Positions 45,881-53,359 of a stretch of 64,000 nucleotides of DNA are shown here, one piece after another. Below the pieces are notes generated by a model. The model was not told the origin of the DNA, did no database searches, and was given only the letters and a program-made list of their open reading frames with translations. The stretch is from assembly GCF_012932915.1 (NCBI RefSeq), contig NZ_VCQU01000002.1, positions 620,001 to 684,000 of the forward strand, read 5' to 3'. Within the stretch, counting starts at the first letter, position 1. Each line of letters starts with the position of its first letter. This DNA comes from Antrihabitans stalactiti. Its GTDB lineage: Bacteria; Actinomycetota; Actinomycetes; Mycobacteriales; Mycobacteriaceae. Position numbers and translations under genes: made by a program.

Positions 45881-46750
45881 TCACAGGGGTTTTGCGGTGA
45901 CAAAGATTGCGGTGCCGGGAAAAAGCGCCCCGCGCAGCGGACTCCACTGGCCCCATTCGCGGTCCAGCCATTCGGGCCAATCGGGTTCGACGACGTCCTC
46001 GAGAACGAGTCCGGCCGCGACGATCTCCCGTACCCGGTCACCGAGCGTCCGATGATGCTCGACGTAGGTCGGCGTGCCCTGCGCGTCGACCTCTACATAG
46101 GGGCTGCGATCGAAATAGGAAATCGTCGCGATCAGCCCGGCCTCACCGGGGTCGTCCGGGAAGATCCACCGCATCGGGTGGTTGACCGCAAACACCCAGC
46201 GCCCGCCGGGTCGAAGAACTCGGGCAACTTCGCGCATCAGCAACGCAGAGTCGGCGACGAACGGAACGGCACCGAACGCCGAACATGCGATGTCGAAACT
46301 CTCGTTCGCGAACGGCAGGTACTCAGCGCCTGCTTGGACCAAACTGACCCGGTTTCCCGTGCGTTCCATCGCCGCGAGACCGCGCGCGAGCATGCCCATC
46401 GAGAGGTCGAGCCCCACTGGACGGGCACCTTGGCTCGCCAACCAGCGCGAACACGGGGCCGATCCGCACCCGACCTCGAGAATTGCCTTGCCCTCGACGT
46501 CACCCAGTAGGTGCATGTCGCCCTCGTGCAGACCCTCGGGACACCAGACGAATTCGCCGGCGTCGGAGTCCACACCCAAGAATTCACCGTGCGTTAAGTG
46601 GTAGGCATCGGCGTCGGCGTCCCACCAGGAGCGGCTGGCTCGTTGGCTCGTGGCGGAATCGAGCCGCGCCCGACTGACGCCCACGGTCCCTAGCTGGGCG
46701 TTTGCGTCGGCGTGACGGTCTTGCGACGCGCCAGGTGCGGGCTCAGGCAT
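45881..46750 (-). CDS. Class I SAM-dependent methyltransferase (289 aa)
   Basis: Methyltransf_11-like domain: motif I ILEVGCGSAPCSRWLASQG, acidic loop VGLDLSMGMLARG, AEYLPFANESFDIACSAFGA and VLRPGGRWVF. The N-terminus (about 1-50) is disordered, and a C-terminal substrate region contains SPYVEVDAQGTPTYVEHHRT. The target molecule is unknown. A TAGAGT box (46757-46762, reverse) ends 6 bases before ATG 46750, suggesting a leaderless mRNA. Divergent from rpsA. Confidence 0.85.
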   Translation of the reverse strand: MPEPAPGASQDRHADANAQLGTVGVSRARLDSATSQRASRSWWDADADAYHLTHGEFLGVDSDAGEFVWCPEGLHEGDMHLLGDVEGKAILEVGCGSAPCSRWLASQGARPVGLDLSMGMLARGLAAMERTGNRVSLVQAGAEYLPFANESFDIACSAFGAVPFVADSALLMREVARVLRPGGRWVFAVNHPMRWIFPDDPGEAGLIATISYFDRSPYVEVDAQGTPTYVEHHRTLGDRVREIVAAGLVLEDVVEPDWPEWLDREWGQWSPLRGALFPGTAIFVTAKPL

Positions 46751-46786
46751 GCGATTACTCTAGGGTCGCGACACACTGCGTCCGGT

Positions 46787-46816
46787 TTGCCCCGCTCAAC
46801 CGCAGTCGCGTACCCT
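46787..46816 (+). promoter_or_regulatory. rpsA promoter
   Basis: TTGCCC (46787-46792) and TACCCT (46811-46816) are separated by 18 bases. Transcription would start near 46823, leaving a leader of about 100 bases before ATG 46927. Confidence 0.5.
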
Positions 46817-46926
46817 GTTCCCCGCGAGTGTGTTTGTGCTGCGCCTGTTCAGGTGCGGTACGCCGCGCGCGTGTCCGACAGAACACCCATCGACCGACCT
46901 ACAACCCGTCCGGAGCAACTCAACAC

Positions 46927-48411
46927 ATGCCCTCATCCACCGTCGCCTCGCCGCAGGTAGCCGTAAACGACATCGGCTCCGCCGAGGACTTCCTCGCCGC
47001 CATTGACGCAACAATCAAGTACTTCAACGATGGCGACATCGTCGAGGGCACGATTGTGAAGGTCGATCGCGACGAGGTTCTGCTAGACATCGGTTACAAG
47101 ACCGAAGGTGTCATCCCGTCCCGTGAGCTGTCCATCAAGCACGACGTCGACCCCAACGAGGTCGTTTCCGTCGGTGACTTGATCGAGGCGCTCGTCCTCA
47201 CCAAAGAGGACAAAGAAGGCCGGCTGATCCTGTCGAAGAAGCGCGCGCAGTACGAACGCGCTTGGGGCACCATCGAGGAGCTCAAGGAAAAGGACGAGGC
47301 CGTCAAGGGCACCGTCATCGAGGTCGTCAAGGGTGGTCTCATCCTGGACATCGGCCTCCGTGGCTTCCTTCCCGCGTCGCTCGTCGAGATGCGTCGTGTC
47401 CGCGATCTGCAGCCGTACGTCGGCAAGGAGATCGAGGCCAAGATCATCGAGCTCGACAAGAACCGCAACAACGTGGTCCTGTCGCGTCGCGCATGGCTCG
47501 AGCAGACCCAGTCCGAGGTCCGCAGCGAGTTCCTGCACCAGCTCCAGAAGGGGCAGGTCCGCAAGGGTGTTGTCTCCTCGATCGTCAACTTCGGTGCCTT
47601 CGTGGACCTGGGTGGCGTCGACGGCCTGGTGCACGTCTCCGAGCTGTCTTGGAAGCACATCGACCACCCGTCCGAGGTTGTCGAGGTCGGCACCGAGGTC
47701 ACCGTCGAGGTTCTCGACGTCGACCTGGACCGCGAGCGCGTGTCGCTGTCGCTCAAGGCAACGCAGGAAGACCCGTGGCGTCAGTTCGCCCGGACCCACG
47801 CAATCGGCCAGATCGTGCCCGGCAAGGTCACGAAGCTCGTCCCGTTCGGCGCCTTCGTTCGGGTCGAAGAGGGCATCGAGGGCTTGGTCCACATCTCGGA
47901 GCTGGCCGAGCGCCACGTCGAGGTCCCGGACCAGGTTGTCGGCGTTGGCGACGATGCGATGGTCAAGGTCATCGACATCGACCTCGAACGTCGTCGGATC
48001 TCGCTGAGCCTCAAGCAGGCCAACGAGGATTACCACGCCGAATTCGATCCGTCGAAGTACGGCATGGCCGACAGCTACGACGAAGCGGGCAACTACATCT
48101 TCCCCGAGGGCTTCGACTCCGAGACCAACGACTGGATCGAAGGTTTCGACAAGCAGCGTGAAGAGTGGGAAGGCCGTTACGCCGAGGCCGAGCGTCGTCA
48201 CAAGATGCACACCGCTCAGATGGAGAAGATGGCCGCCGACGCCGCAGCCGAGGCTGCAGGGTCGTCGAACTACTCCTCCGAGTCCGGTGCTTCGTCCGAC
48301 GAGGCCGGCGCCAGCGCCGGGTCCTCCGCTCCTGCCGAGTCCGCAGGCGGCTCGCTCGCCAGCGACGCTCAGCTCGCCGCACTTCGCGAGAAGCTTTCGG
48401 GCAACTCCTGA
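46927..48411 (+). CDS. rpsA: 30S ribosomal protein S1 (494 aa)
   Basis: Four S1 RNA-binding domains (about 35-105, 125-190, 210-280, 295-370), for example GDIVEGTIVKVDRDEVLLDI and GQVRKGVVSSIVNFGAFVDL. An acidic then Ser/Ala/Gly-rich tail ends LREKLSGNS, as in actinobacterial S1. It helps mRNA binding to the 30S subunit and trans-translation. ATG 46927 fits the conserved N-terminus. Length is near the mycobacterial 481 aa. A strong terminator follows. Confidence 0.96.
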   Translation: MPSSTVASPQVAVNDIGSAEDFLAAIDATIKYFNDGDIVEGTIVKVDRDEVLLDIGYKTEGVIPSRELSIKHDVDPNEVVSVGDLIEALVLTKEDKEGRLILSKKRAQYERAWGTIEELKEKDEAVKGTVIEVVKGGLILDIGLRGFLPASLVEMRRVRDLQPYVGKEIEAKIIELDKNRNNVVLSRRAWLEQTQSEVRSEFLHQLQKGQVRKGVVSSIVNFGAFVDLGGVDGLVHVSELSWKHIDHPSEVVEVGTEVTVEVLDVDLDRERVSLSLKATQEDPWRQFARTHAIGQIVPGKVTKLVPFGAFVRVEEGIEGLVHISELAERHVEVPDQVVGVGDDAMVKVIDIDLERRRISLSLKQANEDYHAEFDPSKYGMADSYDEAGNYIFPEGFDSETNDWIEGFDKQREEWEGRYAEAERRHKMHTAQMEKMAADAAAEAAGSSNYSSESGASSDEAGASAGSSAPAESAGGSLASDAQLAALREKLSGNS

Positions 48412-48426
48412 TCTGTAGCTGAAGAA

Positions 48427-48458
48427 AGGCCCCGATCCGTATGGATCGGGGCCTTTTT
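48427..48458 (+). terminator. Rho-independent terminator of rpsA
   Basis: AGGCCCCGATCC-GTAT-GGATCGGGGCCT stem followed by TTTTT, 16 bases after the rpsA stop. Confidence 0.92.
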
Positions 48459-48489
48459 CGTTGGCGGGATGCCTGCGCCGCTAAAACAC

Positions 48490-48518
48490 AAAAGGCCCAA
48501 CCCCAGTGGGGTTGAGCC
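48490..48518 (-). terminator. Rho-independent terminator of the small gene at 48537
   Basis: On the minus strand GGCTCAACCCC-ACT-GGGGTTGGGCC is followed by TTTTGTGTTTT. It is a separate structure from the rpsA terminator and lies 19 bases after the stop of the minus-strand gene. Confidence 0.85.
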
Positions 48519-48536
48519 GCTTGTGCAGTGAGGGGT

Positions 48537-48749
48537 TCAGCTGGCAGTGGCGGGAACCCAGTGCGTTGCCGCTGATTCGGTTCGCTTGCGCATCGCTGCA
48601 AAGCTGTGACGGGCAGGGCTGATCAGCGAGGTGAACCAATTACGACGGTGCTCCGCAAGCGCATTTGCCACTGAGGGAATCAGAATGCAGTGCACCCCGT
48701 TCACCATGCCCAGGCGGTGCCGACCGGCCTGGTGTTGATTGCTTCGCAT
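48537..48749 (-). CDS. Small conserved-looking basic protein (70 aa)
   Basis: ATG 48749 (MRSNQHQAGRHRLGMVNGVH) is preceded by AAAGGA at good spacing, and a TATGTT -10 box lies about 40 bases further upstream. The protein is basic, His/Arg-rich, with one short hydrophobic stretch (CILIPSVANAL) and no signal peptide. No family is recognised. The dedicated terminator directly downstream is the best evidence that it is expressed. It lies between rpsA and coaE on the opposite strand. Confidence 0.55.
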   Translation of the reverse strand: MRSNQHQAGRHRLGMVNGVHCILIPSVANALAEHRRNWFTSLISPARHSFAAMRKRTESAATHWVPATAS

Positions 48750-48870
48750 GGAATTCCTTTGTTCGAGATGGTTGGCCTGGCACACCACGTGCAACATAAC
48801 CGACATATTGATGAACCTGATGCATTTGGGACTGGTGCTCTATCGGCGTGTTGAATGAGAGACTGAGCAC

Positions 48871-49788
48871 GTGTTGAGAATTGGGCTCACGGGTGGAATG
48901 GGCGCAGGTAAGTCGACAGTGTCGAAACTGTTGGCTGATCACGGCGCGGTCATAGTCGATTCGGATCGAATTGCGCGCGAAGTGGTCGAGCCTGGGACGC
49001 CGGGTCTCGCGTCGCTGGTCGACGCATTCGGTCCCGAGATATTGCACGACGACGGCAATCTCGACCGGGCAGCGTTGGCAGCCAAAGCTTTCGGCAGCGA
49101 CGACGCCCGAAAGCAGCTCAATTCGATCACTCATCCATTGATCGGCAAGCGAACTGCCGAGCTGATCGAATCCGCACCTGCGGATGCAATTGTGGTGCAG
49201 GATATTCCGCTGCTCGTCGAAGGCGGCTTGGCACCGTTGTTCAACTTGGTGATCGTCGTGTGGGTCGATGCCGAGGAACGGGTCCGGCGACTTATGCAGT
49301 ATCGCGAGATCGCCGAAGATGATGCGCGAGCGCGTATTGCGGCGCAGGCAACCGACGATCAGCGCCGCGCGGTCGCCGATGTGTGGCTCGACAACAGCGG
49401 TCCGGTGGGATCGCTGGACGACGAGGTGGGTCGGCTGTGGGACGAGCGCCTAGTGCCGTTCGAGCGAAATGTGCGTGAGGGCAACGTCGCAGCACCGGCT
49501 CGAGTGGTCGTGCCCGCAAATCCGGAGTGGCCCAGGCAAGCTCAGCGGCTCATCGCTCGCCTGTGGGTGTTGGCCGGTGAAAAGGCCGCAGCCATCCATC
49601 ATGTCGGCCCGACCGCACTCGGCGACGATGCAATCGACGTCATCGATCTGACGATCACGGTCGCGGACAATTCGTCGTCGGAAGCCTTGTCGCAATCGCT
49701 TGCAGCGGGCGGTTTTCCTCGTGCTGACGGCGTCAGGCGCCACGGCTCTGCCGATCCCGGACGTCCAGCGCGGCTGCAGATGAGCTGA
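48871..49788 (+). CDS. coaE: Dephospho-CoA kinase with truncated GrpB-type tail (305 aa)
   Basis: Residues 1-195 are a normal CoaE: P-loop GLTGGMGAGKST, IVDSDRIAREVVEPG and VVQDIPLLVEGGLAP. It phosphorylates dephospho-CoA with ATP, the last step of CoA synthesis. GTG 48871. Residues about 205-305 correspond to the C-terminal GrpB/UPF0157 domain of mycobacterial CoaE but are cut short: after LAAGGFPR the sequence jumps to a HGSADPGRP-like piece and stops. About 100 residues of the usual tail are therefore missing, while the catalytic kinase part is complete. Confidence 0.92.
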   Translation: MLRIGLTGGMGAGKSTVSKLLADHGAVIVDSDRIAREVVEPGTPGLASLVDAFGPEILHDDGNLDRAALAAKAFGSDDARKQLNSITHPLIGKRTAELIESAPADAIVVQDIPLLVEGGLAPLFNLVIVVWVDAEERVRRLMQYREIAEDDARARIAAQATDDQRRAVADVWLDNSGPVGSLDDEVGRLWDERLVPFERNVREGNVAAPARVVVPANPEWPRQAQRLIARLWVLAGEKAAAIHHVGPTALGDDAIDVIDLTITVADNSSSEALSQSLAAGGFPRADGVRRHGSADPGRPARLQMS

Positions 49789-49793
49789 GCGGG

Positions 49794-50297
49794 TCACCGC
49801 CAGGTGATCGGCATATCCAACGATTCGAGCCAGGCCTCGCAGCTGTAACCATGCGCCGCGATGCCGTCGACTGCAGCGACCGCCTTCGCCACGGCATCTT
49901 CGGCGGTGGCTGCGCTGAGCAATCCGGCGGAGTTGGCGGCGATCAGTTCGTCGACGTCGAGTAGCTCAGTGCTTTCGCCGGTCAGGACGACGAGGTCGAG
50001 GTAATGGTCCACCGAGGTCCAGACGTCGGGTCCGGAGGTGAACTCACCGATGTCGATATAGATCCGCCCGACCGTCATGTCTTCGCGCATGTGAAAGATC
50101 GAGGCGCGGAGTCCGACGGACGGCAACAGCCACGATTCGAGGTAGTGGAAGCGTTGGTGGTCCGACGGCCGCGCCATGTACAGGCCCCACGGCTCGACCC
50201 GGTAGGAGTCGACGAGGCGGACGAAGCCCTTCGGGTCGGTGTTGGTGCGGCCGGGAACGTCGAAGTACTCCACCTTCGGCTTATGCACATCGACCAC
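49794..50297 (-). CDS. DUF402 domain protein (167 aa)
   Basis: DUF402 family, recognised by [53 protein letters not shown] and [14 protein letters not shown]. Relatives are nucleoside-phosphate hydrolases with bound metal. GTG 50297 is placed 7 bases after a TAACTT box (50305-50310, reverse), so the mRNA would be leaderless; GTG 50288 is the other candidate. Divergent from uvrB with overlapping promoters. Confidence 0.8.
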   Translation of the reverse strand: MVDVHKPKVEYFDVPGRTNTDPKGFVRLVDSYRVEPWGLYMARPSDHQRFHYLESWLLPSVGLRASIFHMREDMTVGRIYIDIGEFTSGPDVWTSVDHYLDLVVLTGESTELLDVDELIAANSAGLLSAATAEDAVAKAVAAVDGIAAHGYSCEAWLESLDMPITWR

Positions 50298-50336
50298 ACT
50301 GAAGAAGTTAGCCGAGAACGTGTCGGTGCGTCCGCT

Positions 50337-50342
50337 TACTCT
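50337..50342 (+). promoter_or_regulatory. -10 box TACTCT of uvrB
   Basis: TACTCT ends 7 bases before ATG 50350, so the uvrB transcript probably begins at the start codon. No LexA box is evident immediately upstream. Confidence 0.5.
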
Positions 50343-50349
50343 GGTTAGC

Positions 50350-52506
50350 ATGGCGTTTGCAACCGAGTATCCCATCGCTCATTCGGAGCACCGACCGGTC
50401 GGCGAGCTGATCGAGCGGACCGAGGGTGTTTTCAAGGTCGTCAGCGATCATCAGCCTGCCGGTGATCAGCCTGCGGCGATTGCCGACCTGGAGCGTCGCA
50501 TCAGGGCGGGAGAGAAGGACGTCGTCCTGCTGGGTGCTACCGGAACCGGTAAGTCGGCGACGACGGCGTGGCTGATCGAGAAGTTGCAGCGGCCGACGTT
50601 GGTGATGGCGCCGAACAAGACTCTGGCCGCCCAGCTGGCGAACGAGCTGCGCGAGATGCTGCCGCACAATGCGGTCGAGTACTTCGTCTCGTACTACGAC
50701 TACTACCAGCCCGAGGCGTACATCGCCCAGACCGATACCTACATCGAAAAAGACAGCTCGATCAACGACGACGTCGAGCGCCTGCGGCACTCGGCGACGT
50801 CGAGCCTGCTGTCGCGCCGCGACGTCGTGGTGGTTGCGTCGGTGTCGTGCATCTACGGTCTCGGCACGCCGCAGTCGTACCTGGATCGGTCCGTGCAGCT
50901 GGAGGTCGGGGCACAGATCGACCGGGACGCGTTGCTTCGGTTGCTCGTCGACGTTCAGTACACGCGCAACGACCTGTCGTTCGTCCGCGGATCGTTCCGG
51001 GTGCGTGGCGATACCGTCGAAATCATCCCGTCGTATGAAGAGTTGGCGGTCCGTATCGAGTTCTTCGGGGACGAGATCGAGTCGCTGTACTACCTGCATC
51101 CGCTGACGGGCGACGTCGTCCGCGAGGTCCAGCAGCTGCGCATCTTCCCTGCGACGCACTACGTCGCAGGGCCGGAGCGCATGGAGCGCGCGGTGCGCGA
51201 CATCGAGGCCGAACTCGCCGACCGGCTCGCCCAGCTGGAAAAGCAGGGCAAGCTCCTCGAGGCTCAGCGGCTGCGGATGCGCACGCAGTACGACCTGGAG
51301 ATGATTCGTCAGGTCGGGTTCTGCTCCGGCATCGAGAACTATTCACGCCACATCGACGGGCGCGCGGCGGGGACGGCCCCCGCGACCTTGATCGATTACT
51401 TCCCCGAAGACTTCTTGCTGGTCATCGACGAATCGCACGTGACGGTGCCGCAGATCGGCGGCATGTACGAGGGCGATATGTCGCGCAAGCGCAACCTCGT
51501 CGAGTTCGGGTTCCGGCTACCGTCAGCGGTCGACAACCGGCCGCTGACGTGGGAGGAGTTCGCGGACCGGATCGGTCAGGCGGTCTACCTGTCCGCAACG
51601 CCGGGCAACTACGAGCTGGCGCAGGCCGGCGGCGAGTTCGTCGAGCAGGTCATTCGCCCGACCGGCTTGGTCGACCCGCACGTCATTGTGAAGCCGACGA
51701 AGGGCCAAATCGACGACTTGGTGCACGAGATCCGCATCCGTGCCGAGAAAGACGAGCGCGTCCTCGTGACGACGCTGACCAAGAAAATGTCCGAGGATCT
51801 CACCGACTACCTGCTCGGGCTCGGCATCAGGGTTCGGTATCTGCACTCCGAAATCGACACCCTCCGACGCGTGGAGCTGCTCCGTCAGCTCCGCCTCGGT
51901 GAGTACGACGTTCTGGTCGGCATCAACTTGCTTCGCGAAGGCCTCGACCTGCCGGAGGTCTCGCTCGTCGCGATTCTTGACGCAGACAAGGAAGGCTTCC
52001 TGCGCAGCAGTACCAGCCTGATTCAGACGATTGGCCGCGCTGCCCGAAATGTTTCCGGCGAAGTGCACATGTATGCGGACAAACTCACCGATTCGATGAA
52101 GATCGCCATCGGCGAGACGGAGCGGCGACGCGAGAAGCAAATCGAATACAACAAGAAGATGGGCGTCGACCCGCAGCCGCTGCGAAAGAAGATCGCCGAC
52201 ATCCTCGACCAGGTCTACGAGGAAGCCGAAGATTCGGTCGGCGTCGGTGGGTCCGGTCGCAACCAGAGCCGCGGCCGACGAGCGCAGGGCGAACCGGGCC
52301 GCGCATCGACCAGTTCGGGTGTCTTCGAGGGCCGCGACGTGAAGTCGATGCCGAGGGCCGAACTCGCTGACCTGGTCAAGTCACTGACCGATCAGATGAT
52401 GAACGCCGCGCGCGATCTGCAGTTCGAACTCGCAGGCCGGTTGCGCGACGAAATCCAGGACCTCAAGAAGGAACTGCGCGGAATGGACGCAGCTGGGCTG
52501 AAGTAA
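50350..52506 (+). CDS. uvrB: Excinuclease ABC subunit B (718 aa)
   Basis: DEAD-like helicase of nucleotide-excision repair: Walker [16 protein letters not shown], beta-hairpin [20 protein letters not shown], Walker [14 protein letters not shown], motif [13 protein letters not shown]-terminal UVR domain (about 680-715) binds UvrC. It verifies DNA lesions with UvrA and recruits UvrC. Full length and intact. Confidence 0.97.
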   Translation: MAFATEYPIAHSEHRPVGELIERTEGVFKVVSDHQPAGDQPAAIADLERRIRAGEKDVVLLGATGTGKSATTAWLIEKLQRPTLVMAPNKTLAAQLANELREMLPHNAVEYFVSYYDYYQPEAYIAQTDTYIEKDSSINDDVERLRHSATSSLLSRRDVVVVASVSCIYGLGTPQSYLDRSVQLEVGAQIDRDALLRLLVDVQYTRNDLSFVRGSFRVRGDTVEIIPSYEELAVRIEFFGDEIESLYYLHPLTGDVVREVQQLRIFPATHYVAGPERMERAVRDIEAELADRLAQLEKQGKLLEAQRLRMRTQYDLEMIRQVGFCSGIENYSRHIDGRAAGTAPATLIDYFPEDFLLVIDESHVTVPQIGGMYEGDMSRKRNLVEFGFRLPSAVDNRPLTWEEFADRIGQAVYLSATPGNYELAQAGGEFVEQVIRPTGLVDPHVIVKPTKGQIDDLVHEIRIRAEKDERVLVTTLTKKMSEDLTDYLLGLGIRVRYLHSEIDTLRRVELLRQLRLGEYDVLVGINLLREGLDLPEVSLVAILDADKEGFLRSSTSLIQTIGRAARNVSGEVHMYADKLTDSMKIAIGETERRREKQIEYNKKMGVDPQPLRKKIADILDQVYEEAEDSVGVGGSGRNQSRGRRAQGEPGRASTSSGVFEGRDVKSMPRAELADLVKSLTDQMMNAARDLQFELAGRLRDEIQDLKKELRGMDAAGLK

Positions 52507-52510
52507 CCCG

Positions 52511-53359
52511 CTAGCTCGTGATGTCCTTGCGGACGAAGTGGATCCAGCCGACCACACAGAAGACGGACGCGTAAGCGAGCGCGGAGAACGAGCCGATGGC
52601 GATGTCGTGCCAGTCGATGGATGGCGCGAGGGTCCGGGTCCAGCTGTACGCGAAATGCCCGGGCAGCAGGTTTCGCAGCGAACCGAGCGCGGTGATCTGG
52701 TCGAGAATCTGCACGAGTATCGCGACCATCACCGTGCCGCCGACCGCGCCGAGGGGAGCGTCGGTGAGAACGGACAACAACAAGGCGAGGCCTGCGACCC
52801 ACGTCAGGTTGATGGCAATGTAGCCGAGCGCCAGCACGAGCCGCATTGCTGCCGTCTGGTACGGCAATGAGTCGCCGAACGGCGTGACCAGTGGGTCCGC
52901 GCCGTACAGCAGAGTGCCGAGACTCAACGCCGAGACGACGAGCACAACCAGGGCCACCAAGGAAAGCGCTGCCGCGACAAGAGCTTTCACCGCGAGCATC
53001 CGCGACCGTGGAATCGGGATCGTCAGCAGGTACCGCAGGCTCGACCACGCAGCTTCGCTCGCGACCGAGTCGCCGAAGAACAACGACACCACCACGACCA
53101 GTAGGAAGCCGACCGACATCAAGAGCGTGAACACGGTGAAGTTCACGCCACCGCGCGTCGCCAATTCGATGAGGCCGGAACCAGATCCCGCGTCCGCGCC
53201 GCCGATCGCGAACGCGGCGGCCAGGATTCCCGGCAACAGCGCGACGAATCCGATCGCCAGCTGGGTGCGTCGGCGGCGAAGCTGGCGTTCGAACTCGACG
53301 CGGACCGGCAGGGTCCGGGCGGGCCGGTAGCCCACTGCGCGACCGTCGGGATGAGTCAT
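52511..53359 (-). CDS. ABC exporter permease (282 aa)
   Basis: ABC-2-type permease with six predicted helices (for example LAIGFVALLPGILAAAFAI, GGVNFTVFTLLMSVGFLLVV). The SEAAWSSLRYLLTIPIPRSR segment is typical of the family. It overlaps by 4 bases the upstream gene that encodes its ATPase fused to a hydrolase. Substrate unknown. Confidence 0.85.
   Translation of the reverse strand: MTHPDGRAVGYRPARTLPVRVEFERQLRRRRTQLAIGFVALLPGILAAAFAIGGADAGSGSGLIELATRGGVNFTVFTLLMSVGFLLVVVVSLFFGDSVASEAAWSSLRYLLTIPIPRSRMLAVKALVAAALSLVALVVLVVSALSLGTLLYGADPLVTPFGDSLPYQTAAMRLVLALGYIAINLTWVAGLALLLSVLTDAPLGAVGGTVMVAILVQILDQITALGSLRNLLPGHFAYSWTRTLAPSIDWHDIAIGSFSALAYASVFCVVGWIHFVRKDITS

Noticed and set aside
47083-48210. 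375-codon frame antisense to rpsA
   Set aside because: Shadow of S1 repeats; no start signal or family resemblance.
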